Assembly (NCBI GenBank): GCA_041402045.1
Contig: JAWKSZ010000015.1
Span: 76,587-140,586 of the forward strand
Source of the DNA: JAGQRJ01 sp041402045
Lineage (GTDB): Bacteria; Planctomycetota; J058
DNA: 64,000 bases
Reading direction: 5' to 3'
The position numbers and the translations under genes are program-made. The notes beneath the pieces were generated by a model. It had not been told where the DNA came from and made no database searches. It saw nothing but the letters and a program-made list of their open reading frames with translations. How positions within the stretch are numbered: position 1 is the first letter of the stretch; each line of letters begins with the position of its first letter. Positions 26,963-35,457 of the stretch are shown here, in pieces.

Positions 26963-27320
26963 GTGGCCCGAATCCTGATCGTCGACGACGACCCCCAGGC
27001 GATCGATCGCTTGCAGCAGCTCCTCGGCGACGAGCACGAGCTGGCGTCCACCGGGGACTGGACCCAGGTCAGTCGTCTCTTCTTCCAGCGCCCGTGCGAC
27101 CTCGTGCTCATGGACGTGAACCTCCCGGGCTCAAGGGCGACCAACTGATCGAGATCCTCCGGCGCATGCCCACCCGCCCCGAGACCCGCCCCACGCGCCT
27201 GGTGTTCTTCACCTCCTCCGACGAGGACGAGGCCCGCGCCCTGGCCGAGCGCTGCCAGGCCGACGGCTACCTGCTCAAGAGCACGCGCAACCTCTCCGGC
27301 TCCTGGAGCAGATCGATGGA
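26963..27320 (+). pseudogene. Response regulator receiver, broken by frameshifts
   Basis: The N-terminus MARILIVDDDPQAIDRLQQLLGDEHEL and phosphoacceptor segment LVLMDVNLPG are a normal receiver, but the frame stops at 27148. Coding resumes at once in the next frame (KGDQLIEILRRMPTRPETRPTRLVFFTSSDEDEARAL..DGYLLKS). Inserting one base near 27129 (in CCCGGGCTCAAG) restores DVNLPG-LKGDQL. A second one-base loss near 27298 would restore a final helix LLEQID. The GTG at 26963 has AAGGAGAG upstream. It is either a recent pseudogene or a product of sequence errors. Confidence 0.7.
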
Positions 27321-27454
27321 GACCCGCTACCTCCTTGTACAGGGTCTCCAGGCCCCGCCCCCGGCGCAACAAAGCGGCCACCTGCGACGTCTGGCAAGGT
27401 GCGGGACCTGGTCTATGGTTGCCACCCGCGCGCGCTGCAGGGGGTCGACGTCGA

Positions 27455-27912
27455 ATGCTCGGTCGTAAGCTGTTCTGGGTCCTGGGATTCTGCTCGTGCT
27501 CGGCGCCGGCTGCAGCACCGTCAGCCCGGAGCCGGAGTCCACGTATCAGGACTTCCCCCCGCAGGCCTACCCCTTCGACACGGTGTGGGAGTGCGCGATC
27601 GAGGCCTCGGAGGAGCTGGGCTTCCATATCGAGGACAGCTCTCGCGACGGCCAGAGCGGGTTCTTCGTGACCAACGTGGTCGAGGTCGACAAGGACCTCG
27701 TGCGCCGCACGCGGCTTGGCCACCGGGTGCGCGGCAAGATCAGCCCCAACGGCGACCAGACCTTCCGCCTCCAGCTCGCGGCCAGCCGCTTCGAGGAGCA
27801 GGAGGGCGAGGCCTGGAGCTACCTGACCGCGGACGCCGAGCTCCTGAGCAAGTTCGAGTCCACCTACAAGCGGCGCCTGAGCGCGCGCTACGAGCCGGTG
27901 GGCGGCAACTGA
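27455..27912 (+). CDS. Lipoprotein, unknown (apparent frameshift in signal peptide)
   Basis: Mature part of about 130 residues (CSTVSPEPESTYQDFPPQAY to the TGA at 27912) with a fold suggestion from EECAIEASEELGF-like text (VWECAIEASEELGFHIEDSS), resembling small envelope lipoproteins. The lipobox LVLGAGC is read in the frame of the body. The signal start MLGRKLFWVLG (ATG 27455) is in another frame; one missing base near 27487 explains it. The shortest unbroken frame starts at the GTG at 27496. The stop overlaps the ABC ATPase start as TGATG, so it belongs to that operon. Confidence 0.7.
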
Positions 27913-28847
27913 TGCTCGTCGTGCGCGACCTGCACAAGCGCTACGGGACCCTGGTCGCGCTGCGCGGCGTGAGCTTCGAGGTCGCCGCGGGCGAGGTGAT
28001 CGGCTTCCTCGGGCCCAACGGCGCGGGCAAGTCGACCACCATGCGGATCGTGACCGGCTACCTCTCCGCCAACCGCGGCTGGGTGACCGTCGACGGGATC
28101 GACGCCGCGCGCTACCCGAGCGAGGTCCGCAAGCGAATCGGCTACCTGCCCGAGAGCACCCCGCTCAACTTCGACATGCGCGTCGACGAGTACCTGCACT
28201 TCCGCGCGCAGCTCAAGGGCGTCGCCCGCCGCGAGCGCCGGGCCCGGGTCGAGCGCGTGATCGAGCGCACCGGGCTCGCCGAGCGCACGCGGCAGATCAT
28301 TCGCACCCTCTCCAAGGGCTACCGCCAGCGGGTGGGGATCGCCGACGCCATGGTCGGCAACCCCCAGCTCCTGATCCTGGACGAGCCCACGATCGGCCTC
28401 GACCCCAACCAGATCCGCGAGGTCCGGGCCCTGATCCGCGAGCTGGCCCAGGAGCACACGCTCCTGATCTCGACCCATATCCTGCCCGAGGTCGAGCAGG
28501 TCGCCGACCGGGTGGTGATCGTGGCCAACGGGCGCACGGTGGCCGACGACACGGTGAGCGGGCTGATCGAGACCCACCAGCGCCCGGCGCTGGTGACCGC
28601 GGTCACCGGCCCCAGCGCCGAGGAGCTCGAGGCGCTCCCGGGCGTGGCCCGGGCCAGCGAGCTGGCCCCGCGGCGCTTCGAGCTCGCGCTCCAGACCGGG
28701 GTCGACCCGACCAAGGTCCAGCTCGCGGTGTTCCACGCCGCGGCGGAGCGGGGCTGGGAGCTCTCGGAGCTCGCGCCGGTGCGCACGACCCTCGAGCAGA
28801 TCTTCGCCAAGCTCACCCAGGGCCAGGGCGCGGAGGCGGTGGCGTGA
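27912..28847 (+). CDS. ABC transporter ATPase, GldA-like
   Basis: A 311-aa ABC-2 type ATPase. Walker A GPNGAGKST (about residues 36-44), Q-loop region IGYLPESTPL, signature LSKGYRQRVG and Walker B LLILDEPTIGLDP are all intact. The C-terminal domain ends ...TTLEQIFAKLTQ. Together with the next two genes it forms a GldA-GldF-GldG type complex. In Bacteroidetes that set is linked to gliding, but it is widespread in non-gliding bacteria with an unknown export role. Its stop overlaps the permease start as GTGA. Confidence 0.92.
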   Translation: MLVVRDLHKRYGTLVALRGVSFEVAAGEVIGFLGPNGAGKSTTMRIVTGYLSANRGWVTVDGIDAARYPSEVRKRIGYLPESTPLNFDMRVDEYLHFRAQLKGVARRERRARVERVIERTGLAERTRQIIRTLSKGYRQRVGIADAMVGNPQLLILDEPTIGLDPNQIREVRALIRELAQEHTLLISTHILPEVEQVADRVVIVANGRTVADDTVSGLIETHQRPALVTAVTGPSAEELEALPGVARASELAPRRFELALQTGVDPTKVQLAVFHAAAERGWELSELAPVRTTLEQIFAKLTQGQGAEAVA

Positions 28848-30367
28848 GCGACGAGCCCGCCAAGCCGGAAGAGCCGGAAGAGGCCCCCGCCCCCGCGGCC
28901 AAGACCCTCGGCGGCGGCGAGCCCGACGCCGGCCCGGAGGAGGCCCCCGCCCCCGCGGCCAAGACCCTGGGCGGCGAGGCCGAGGACGCCCCCGAGGCCG
29001 AGGAGCCCGTGGAGAAGGCCCTGGGCGACCCCGCCGCCGAGGTCGCGGCCAAGGACGACGACCTGCGCGACGCGGCCGCCCGCACGGGCGAGGTGCACCA
29101 GGACCTCTACGCGCTCAAGGAGGCCGAGCGGCTCCTGGTGCCCGAGCACCTGGACCTGCCCGACCACGCCCTGCTCCTGACCCAGGAGGAGCGCGACCGC
29201 GCGATCGCCGCCGTCGAGCGCGGGGAGAGCCCGGGGGACCTGCGCGCGCTGATCGCCGCGCGCAAGGCGCCGCCCGCGCCGGCCGCCGGCGACGCGCCCC
29301 CGGTGCGCGAGCCCGAGCTCCCGGAGCCCACCCCGGGCACCCGCGCGATCGGCGCGGTCTACGTCGTGCTCGGGCTCCTGGGCGCCTGGTGGCTGGGCAG
29401 CGCCGCCTTCGGCGAGGGCATGGACCTCGCGGTGGAGAACTGGCGGCTGAAGACCCTCCTGCGCCTGATCGCGCTCGCGCTCCCGCTCTACCCGGCGCTG
29501 CTGGGCGCCTTCGCCGTGGCCACCGGCCGCGAGCCGGGGGAGCGCACGCTGCTCGAGGTCACCGGCCTGCGCGCGCCGATCAACCCCCTGGGGCTCCCCT
29601 TCCACCCGCGCTGGTGGGGGCTCCTGAACGCGATCTACCTGCGCGAGCTCAAGGCGACCTACACCCGCCCGGTGGCCTACTTCGCCCTGTTCGGCTTCTT
29701 CTTCGTGAGCGGGCTCCTGTTCGTGGCGCTGCTGGAGTACTACGGCGGCTCCGACACCCTGGGCCAGGACTTCAGCCGCCCGGCGAGCTACTTCGTCACC
29801 GCCAACTGGCAGCTCTACCTGGCCATGGCCTTCCTCTGCCCGGCGATCACCATGCGCCTCGTGGCCGAGGAGCGCTCCGCCGGGAGCCTCGAGAACCTGC
29901 TCACGACCGAGGTCAGCCACGTGCAGGTGACCCTCGGGAAGTACCTCGGCGCGCTGAGCTTCTTCGGCGGGCTGATGCTCGCGAACCTGGTCTACATGGT
30001 CGTGCTCCGCCGCTACGCCGGGGAGTGGGACTGGGGCCCCGTGCTCAGCGCCTACCTCGGGCTGTTCCTCATGGGCGGGCTGTTCCTCGCGATCGGGCTG
30101 TGCACCTCGGCCTGGGCCAGCAGCCAGGTGGTGGCGTTCGTGGTCGCCATGCCCCTGATCCTGCTGCTCCTGCTCAACGGGACCCTGCTGAACATGGCCC
30201 CCGGCGACTCGGTCGAGGCGCTGGTGCGGCACACCAACGTCACCGGCCTGCAGCAGCTGTTCGCCAAGGGCGTGCTCGAGCTCAAGGCGGTCGTGTTCTA
30301 CGCGACCTCGATCTGGTTCTTCGTCTTCGTGGCGGTGCGCGGCGTAGCCTCGCACCGGTGGCAGTGA
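28844..30367 (+). CDS. ABC-2 permease, GldF-like, with charged N-terminal extension
   Basis: A 507-aa membrane protein. The first ~165 residues are cytoplasmic and low in complexity, with a duplicated EEAPAPAAKTLGG element at about residues 11-24 and 28-41, then a helical acidic region. Two membrane helices follow and then a canonical ABC-2 permease (GLLNAIYLRELKATYTRPVAYFALFGFFFVSGLLF onward, with RLVAEERSAGSLENLLTTEVS). The extension is absent from classic GldF. GTG start, GTGA overlaps at both ends. Confidence 0.88.
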   Translation: MSDEPAKPEEPEEAPAPAAKTLGGGEPDAGPEEAPAPAAKTLGGEAEDAPEAEEPVEKALGDPAAEVAAKDDDLRDAAARTGEVHQDLYALKEAERLLVPEHLDLPDHALLLTQEERDRAIAAVERGESPGDLRALIAARKAPPAPAAGDAPPVREPELPEPTPGTRAIGAVYVVLGLLGAWWLGSAAFGEGMDLAVENWRLKTLLRLIALALPLYPALLGAFAVATGREPGERTLLEVTGLRAPINPLGLPFHPRWWGLLNAIYLRELKATYTRPVAYFALFGFFFVSGLLFVALLEYYGGSDTLGQDFSRPASYFVTANWQLYLAMAFLCPAITMRLVAEERSAGSLENLLTTEVSHVQVTLGKYLGALSFFGGLMLANLVYMVVLRRYAGEWDWGPVLSAYLGLFLMGGLFLAIGLCTSAWASSQVVAFVVAMPLILLLLLNGTLLNMAPGDSVEALVRHTNVTGLQQLFAKGVLELKAVVFYATSIWFFVFVAVRGVASHRWQ

Positions 30368-32142
30368 GCATGGCCGTCGAGCACCAGCGTCAGGTCTCCG
30401 AAGCCCGCCGGCTCACGAGCCTCGTCGTCGGCACCCTGGGCGTGGCCCTGCTGGCGGTGTGGCTGTTCCGCCTGCTCGGCGCCTGGCTGGTCAGCGACAG
30501 CGGCCCGGTCCAGACCTCGCCCACGGGCCAGACCTGGCTGCTCCTGTTCGGCCTGGGCGCGCTCTGCGCCGCCGTCGCCATGCAGCTCCCGGCGCTGATC
30601 GAGTTCTTCGGCCAGCGCAAGGCCTTCGGCATGATCAACGAGGGGCTGAAGGTCGCGCTGGCCTTCACCCTGGTGTGCCTGGTCAACTTCCTCGCCCACC
30701 GGCACAACCCGCGCTGGGACGTGACCTCGGACCTGCTCTACAGCGTGAGCCCCGAGGCCCGGGCGCTGGCGGAGTCGGTCGACCTCGACACCCGGCTGCT
30801 GCTCGTGACGGGGCCGCGCTCGCCGGACCGGATCGCGGCCACCGCCGACTACCTCCAGGCCTTCGCCGGCACCAACCCGCGCTTCGAGCTCAAGGCCTGG
30901 CGCAACGTCCACGCCCTGGGCCGCGAGCGCTTCGCGGAGCTGATGCAGGAGCTCGGGCGCGAGACCGACGGCGACGTCGAGGGGCTGACGGTGCAGGTCG
31001 GACACCACGACGCAGAGGGCGCGTGGAAGACCCTGCGCAGCAAGAGCATTCCCTGGCGCCGGCTGTGGGTCGGGTCGGGCAACCAGGGCGGCTCCGCCGA
31101 GTTCCGCGGCGAAGAGGAGCTCTCGAGCGCGCTGCGAGAGCTGGTCGAGGACCACAAGCCCAAGCTCTACGTGCTCGGCGGCCACGGCGAGCGCTCCCCC
31201 GGGAGCTTCGAGCGCGACGGCTACGGGTTCCTGGCCAAGGTCCTGCGCGAGCGCAACTACGCCTTCGACGACCTGACCCTCTCCCAGCAGCCGGGGGGCG
31301 ACGTCCCCGAGGACGCGAGCGTGGTCCTGCTCCTGGGGCCGACCCTCAGCCTCGAGGAGGAGGAGGTCGCCGGGCTGAAGCGCTACCTCGACCGCGGCGG
31401 CGACGCCGTGCTCCTGCTCGAGCCCCGGATCGAGACCCGCTTCGGCGCGCCGAAGTACGTGGCCTCGGGCCTCGAGGACTACCTCGCCAGCGCGTATCGG
31501 ATCCAGGTCCTGAACGAGACCGTGTTCCAGTTCGCGTCCACCTCCCAGGTCAGCGCGCAGGTGCGCAACACCTCCTTCGGCGACCACGCGATCGTGCAGG
31601 GCGAGGACCCCCGGCGCGGGGTGGTCTACCTCTACACCGCGCGCCCGCTCAAGGTCCTGCCCCCCACCGGGACCTGCATCGCCAAGGAGCTCCTGGTCGC
31701 CGAGCCGCTGCCGAAGTTCCCCGACTTCGTGTTCTCCTCGGCGGAGCCCGACCCCCGCGCGGCCTGGGAGGACCCGGGCAAGCAGCGCGGACCGTTCACC
31801 CTGGCCGCGGCCTCGACCCGCACCGTCGAGCTCCCGGGCGAGGGCGACGACGCGCAGCCCAGGGAGCTCAGCTCCCGGATCGTGGTGGTCGGCGACGTCG
31901 ACTGGGGCTCGAACGAAATGGTCCAGGAGCCGACGGTGCGCAACTTCGACGTGCTCCTGAACGCGGTGAGCTGGGCCGCGCAGCGCGACCACGAGGTCGT
32001 CGGCGAGCGCAAGCGTCCGCGCAGCTACCGCCTGCTCATGCCTCAGGAGACCCTGGCGTTCTTCAAGCTCGTGAGCCTGTTCGGCCTGCCCTTGCTCTCG
32101 ATCCTGCTCGGCGTCGTGGTGTGGAGGGTGCGCAGCAACTAG
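30364..32142 (+). CDS. GldG-like ABC transporter auxiliary protein
   Basis: A 592-aa protein. Two to three N-terminal membrane helices are followed by a large extracytoplasmic GldG/ABC_transp_aux region (WDVTSDLLYSVSPEARALAESVD, where the typical motif is D.T..k.ysLS; LYVLGGHGERSP; LKRYLDRGGDAVLLLEPR) and a final membrane anchor (LVSLFGLPLLSILLGVVVWRVR). It partners the ATPase and permease just upstream. The GTG at 30364 overlaps the permease stop as GTGA. An intergenic gap of 78 bases separates it from the DUF4340 gene. Confidence 0.88.
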   Translation: MSMAVEHQRQVSEARRLTSLVVGTLGVALLAVWLFRLLGAWLVSDSGPVQTSPTGQTWLLLFGLGALCAAVAMQLPALIEFFGQRKAFGMINEGLKVALAFTLVCLVNFLAHRHNPRWDVTSDLLYSVSPEARALAESVDLDTRLLLVTGPRSPDRIAATADYLQAFAGTNPRFELKAWRNVHALGRERFAELMQELGRETDGDVEGLTVQVGHHDAEGAWKTLRSKSIPWRRLWVGSGNQGGSAEFRGEEELSSALRELVEDHKPKLYVLGGHGERSPGSFERDGYGFLAKVLRERNYAFDDLTLSQQPGGDVPEDASVVLLLGPTLSLEEEEVAGLKRYLDRGGDAVLLLEPRIETRFGAPKYVASGLEDYLASAYRIQVLNETVFQFASTSQVSAQVRNTSFGDHAIVQGEDPRRGVVYLYTARPLKVLPPTGTCIAKELLVAEPLPKFPDFVFSSAEPDPRAAWEDPGKQRGPFTLAAASTRTVELPGEGDDAQPRELSSRIVVVGDVDWGSNEMVQEPTVRNFDVLLNAVSWAAQRDHEVVGERKRPRSYRLLMPQETLAFFKLVSLFGLPLLSILLGVVVWRVRSN

Positions 32143-32220
32143 CCCGAGCGGGCCTGCCGCCTTGACTCGCGCGCGAGGCGGCCCAGAATCCTTCCTGAGC
32201 TGCGCGTAAGAGGAGTCGAC

Positions 32221-34527
32221 ATGAGCGCCCCGCCGCCCCCCACCGCCACGTCCCTGGATCAGTCCGGGCTGAGCATGAAGACGACCCTCGTCCTCGCGCT
32301 GATCGTGGGCGGCCTGGGCCTGTGGGTGTTCCTCGGCGAGAACGAGGTCAAGACCAGCCAGGAGACCCAGTTCGACACCAAGCGCCTGCTCCCGCACCTC
32401 GAGCCCGAGGACGTGACCGCCCTCGAGATCACCCGCCGCGGGCAGCAGGACCTGGCCCTCGAGCTCCAGGGCGAGGGCGACGCCGCCCAGTGGACGCTGA
32501 CCGCGCCGCTCGAGGACCGCGCCGAGGAGGCCGCCGTGCAGCGCCTGCTCAACAACCTGCGCTTCGCCGAGTTCGCCCAGCGCCTGTCGCCGCCGGAGCT
32601 CGACGAGGTGGGCATGGGCGAGACCGAGCTCACGCTCACGATCCAGCGCAGGACCAAGGACCCCTACGCCCTGACCTTCGGCGCCGAGCGCCCCGACGGG
32701 AGCTACCCCGTGACCCTCGCCGGGCAGGACGGCGGGTTCCTCGTGCGCAAGAGCCTGATCGACACGAACTTCACCGACCCGCTCTGGACGTACCGCCGCA
32801 AGGAGCTGTTCCAGATCCCCAAGTCGGTGGAGCTGCGGGTCGAGCGCCGCGAGGGCGCGGACCTGACCCTCGTGCGCCACGACGGGTTCTGGCGCCTGGA
32901 CGACCCCCAGGGCGAGTACGCCGACCCCGACCGCTGCAACGAGCTGGTCAAGGAGATCCGCGGACTCAAGGCGCTCTCGAGCGAGCAGGACGCGCCCAGC
33001 GACGCGGACCTCGCGCGCTTCGGGCTGGCCCCGCCCGAGGTCGTGGTCAGCCTCGTGCCTCCTGAGGGCGCTGGCGAGACCGAGGCCGTCGAGCTCGGCG
33101 TCGAGGTCCCCCAGCAGAGCGGCGTGCGCTACGCCCGGGTCCGCGGGCGGCCCTACGTCTACCGCGTGGCCAGCGCCAAGCTCGACGAGCAGCTCGAGGG
33201 CCAGCGCGACGACTACCGCTCGCTGAAGCTGATCCCGCTGGCGGGCAACGCCCAGACCGTGACCGGGATCGGGGTCCTGTTCCCGGGCGACGGGCTGGAG
33301 TGGCACGTCGAGCGCCAGCGCGACGGCTCCTGGGCCTTCCGCGAGGTCGGGACCAAGGTCGAGGACCTCGTGCGCCAGACCCTGGTCGAGCGCCTGGTGG
33401 GCCTCGAGCTCCTGGCCCCCGCCGAGGTCACGGCCGCGGTGGCCGGCGTCGACGCGCCCCAGACCCAGGTGCGGGTCAGCGAGAACGAGCTCACCCGCGA
33501 GCTGCAGATCGGGGCCGAGGTCGAGGGGGACCCGGGCGTCTACTACGTGCGCCGGGCGGGGGAGCAGCGGATCTACACCGCGGAGCTGGGCGAGAGCCTG
33601 CTCCAGACCCTGCGCGACGCCGACCTGGCGCTGATCGACAGGACGATCCTGATCGCCAGCCACTGGGACGCGCAGCGCCTCGAGCTGCGCCAGGGCGAGA
33701 CCCCCGAGCTGGTGATCGAGAGCCTGGGCAACGACCCGCCGACCTGGCGCCAGGCGGTCCCCGAGGGCAAGGCCGACAAGGACATGCTCGCGACCTTCAT
33801 GGAGCGCTTCGACCAGGTGCAGGTCGAGGCCTACGTCGCCCGCGACCTGCCCGAGCTCTACGAGCGCTACGGCCTCGACGCGCCGCGCACGCTCACGATC
33901 ACCGTGCGCACCTACGTCGAGGGCGAGGAGACCGAGGAGCTGCGCACGCTGTATCTGGGCAAGCGCGAGGGCGAGTACGTCTACGCGCGCAACCCCGACG
34001 GGCCCAGCGCGATCGGCAAGGTCGACGCCGGCTTCCTCGACCGCGCCGCCCGCGGCTTCGCCCGGGGAGCCAAGGTCCTGAGCGTGGACGCGAACCTGGT
34101 GTGCGAGCTCTCCCTCGAGCTCGGCGGGCAACCGGTGCTCGAGCTGCAGAAGCCCGAGGGCGCGATCGCCTGGCAGGACGGCCCCACCCTGCTGGAGGAG
34201 GCCCTCGAGGACCGGCTCAAGACCGCGCTGTTGCAGTTCGAGTCCCTGGAGCTGACCGAGGTCTCCGACGCGACCCCCGAGAAGCTCGCCGAGCGCGCGC
34301 TGGCGCCGCCGGAGGGCAAGCTCGTGCTGGCCACGCGCCCCTTCGGCGGGGGCGAGGTCACCCGCTACACCGTGCTCCTCGGCCAGAAGGTCGGCGAGCG
34401 CGTGCGCTGGGCCGCGGTCGAGGGCGAGGGCCGCTTGGGCCAGCTGTTCGACGAGCCGATCCGCGCGCTGAGCCGCCTGGCCCAGGACCTCCCCGGCGCC
34501 TTCCCCCCGGTCCCACCGCCCAAGTGA
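32221..34527 (+). CDS. DUF4340 repeat protein
   Basis: A 768-aa protein with an N-terminal membrane anchor (TTLVLALIVGGLGLWVFL, about residues 20-38) and repeated DUF4340 domains, seen as WTLTAPLEDRAEEAAVQRLLNNLRF, WRLDDPQGEYADPDRCNELVKEIRGL and WRQAVPEGKADKDMLATFMERFDQV. Each pairs a W-x-hydrophobic strand with a helix ending in the next strand. DUF4340 genes commonly follow gldG, and the protein is thought to be a periplasmic part of that system. The ATG has AGAGGAG upstream. The stop overlaps the VOC gene start. Confidence 0.9.
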   Translation: MSAPPPPTATSLDQSGLSMKTTLVLALIVGGLGLWVFLGENEVKTSQETQFDTKRLLPHLEPEDVTALEITRRGQQDLALELQGEGDAAQWTLTAPLEDRAEEAAVQRLLNNLRFAEFAQRLSPPELDEVGMGETELTLTIQRRTKDPYALTFGAERPDGSYPVTLAGQDGGFLVRKSLIDTNFTDPLWTYRRKELFQIPKSVELRVERREGADLTLVRHDGFWRLDDPQGEYADPDRCNELVKEIRGLKALSSEQDAPSDADLARFGLAPPEVVVSLVPPEGAGETEAVELGVEVPQQSGVRYARVRGRPYVYRVASAKLDEQLEGQRDDYRSLKLIPLAGNAQTVTGIGVLFPGDGLEWHVERQRDGSWAFREVGTKVEDLVRQTLVERLVGLELLAPAEVTAAVAGVDAPQTQVRVSENELTRELQIGAEVEGDPGVYYVRRAGEQRIYTAELGESLLQTLRDADLALIDRTILIASHWDAQRLELRQGETPELVIESLGNDPPTWRQAVPEGKADKDMLATFMERFDQVQVEAYVARDLPELYERYGLDAPRTLTITVRTYVEGEETEELRTLYLGKREGEYVYARNPDGPSAIGKVDAGFLDRAARGFARGAKVLSVDANLVCELSLELGGQPVLELQKPEGAIAWQDGPTLLEEALEDRLKTALLQFESLELTEVSDATPEKLAERALAPPEGKLVLATRPFGGGEVTRYTVLLGQKVGERVRWAAVEGEGRLGQLFDEPIRALSRLAQDLPGAFPPVPPPK

Positions 34528-34940
34528 CCGCCCCCAGCTTCACCCACGTCGCGCTGCACGTCCCCGACGTGGGGGAGGCGATCGCGTTCTTCGCCGACTA
34601 CTGCCGGCTGCAGGTCGTGCACTCCCGGGGAGAGGGCGCGCGGCGGGTGGTGTGGCTGGCCGAGCCCGGGCGCGAGAAGGTGCTCGTGTTCGTGCTGATC
34701 CCGGGCGGGGCGGAGCGCCCGCAGCGCGAGGGCGACTTCGCGCACCTGGGCTTCGCGCTCGACAGCAAGGCCGCCGTCGACGCGGTGGCCGCGCGCGCGC
34801 GGGCCGAGGGCCGCCTGGCCTGGGAGCCGCGCCAGAGCGGCTGGCCCGTGGGCTACTACTGCGCCGTGCGCGGCCCCGGCGGCGCCGCGGTCGAGTTCAG
34901 CTACGGCCAGCCCCTGGGGCCCGGCTCCCCCGACCTGTGA
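34524..34940 (+). CDS. VOC/glyoxalase-like protein
   Basis: A 138-aa vicinal-oxygen-chelate fold protein with the two typical beta-alpha-beta modules: FTHVALHVPDVGEAIAFFADYCRLQVVHS and FAHLGFALDSKAAVDAVAARARAEG..GYYCAVRGPGGAAVEFSYG. The metal-site positions are represented by His8, His73 and the C-terminal Glu in VEFSYG, so it may be an active metalloenzyme (lyase or dioxygenase) or a resistance-type binder. The substrate is unknown. The GTG start overlaps the DUF4340 stop. Confidence 0.88.
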   Translation: MTAPSFTHVALHVPDVGEAIAFFADYCRLQVVHSRGEGARRVVWLAEPGREKVLVFVLIPGGAERPQREGDFAHLGFALDSKAAVDAVAARARAEGRLAWEPRQSGWPVGYYCAVRGPGGAAVEFSYGQPLGPGSPDL

Positions 34941-35115
34941 GCCGGCCGCGGAGTCCCGGTCTGCGGTCCGCGCCGCCGGGCTGGGCGCCCGGTTCGGGAT
35001 AGCCCAGGAGGACGTACGGCCCGTTGAGGTCCGCTCCGGCCTTCCAGCAGGACTTCAACCCGGCCCCGAGATTCCGCCGTCCAGGTCGCCGTGACCTCGG
35101 GAGGGACGGTCACGG

Positions 35116-35159
35116 GCGAGCTCGCCGATCGAGCGCGCGCGCTCGATCGGCGAGCTCGC
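35116..35159. repeat. Perfect 44-bp palindrome with no spacer
   Basis: The sequence beginning GCGAGCTCGCCGATCGAGCG reads identically on both strands over 44 bases. It lies at the apparent 5' end of a truncated coding fragment. It may be a cruciform-forming site or a fold-back artefact of assembly. Confidence 0.9.
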
Positions 35160-35211
35160 GACCGCCGCGTGGGCCGAGACCCCCGAGCGCTTCGCCCAGC
35201 GCGACGCGCCG

Positions 35212-35454
35212 GTGGTCCTGCTGCGCGGCGACGAGCGCCGGGTCGTGTTCACGCTCCCGGCCGGGGCTGCGCTGACGCAGCTCGCCACGATCTCCCTCGA
35301 CGGCGTCGCCTACGCCTACGTCTTGTTCCACGACGCGACGGGGCTCGTGGAGCTGAGCGCGCTCGGCGAGGCGCGCCCCGCCTCCAGCGAGCGCGCCCCT
35401 GGCCCCCGCCCCGAGGGCACGGCCGGGCTCAGGGACGCGGTCCAGGGGAGCTGA
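35212..35454 (+). pseudogene. Fragment of an unknown protein, 5' end lost
   Basis: About 80 residues (VVLLRGDERRVVFTLPAGAALTQLATISLDGVAYAYVLFHDATG...) have real coding character. The coding-like text continues upstream as GELATAAWAETPERFAQRDAP to the 44-bp palindrome, with no start codon before the stop at 35092-35094. The GTG at 35212 has no ribosome site. The gene therefore appears truncated at the palindrome. No family is recognised. Confidence 0.4.
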
Positions 35455-35457
35455 GGC

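Noticed and set aside
30298..34131. 1,277-residue minus-strand open frame opposite the GldG/DUF4340 genes
   Set aside because: It is a GC-driven shadow of well-supported plus-strand genes and shows no domain, ribosome site or natural composition.
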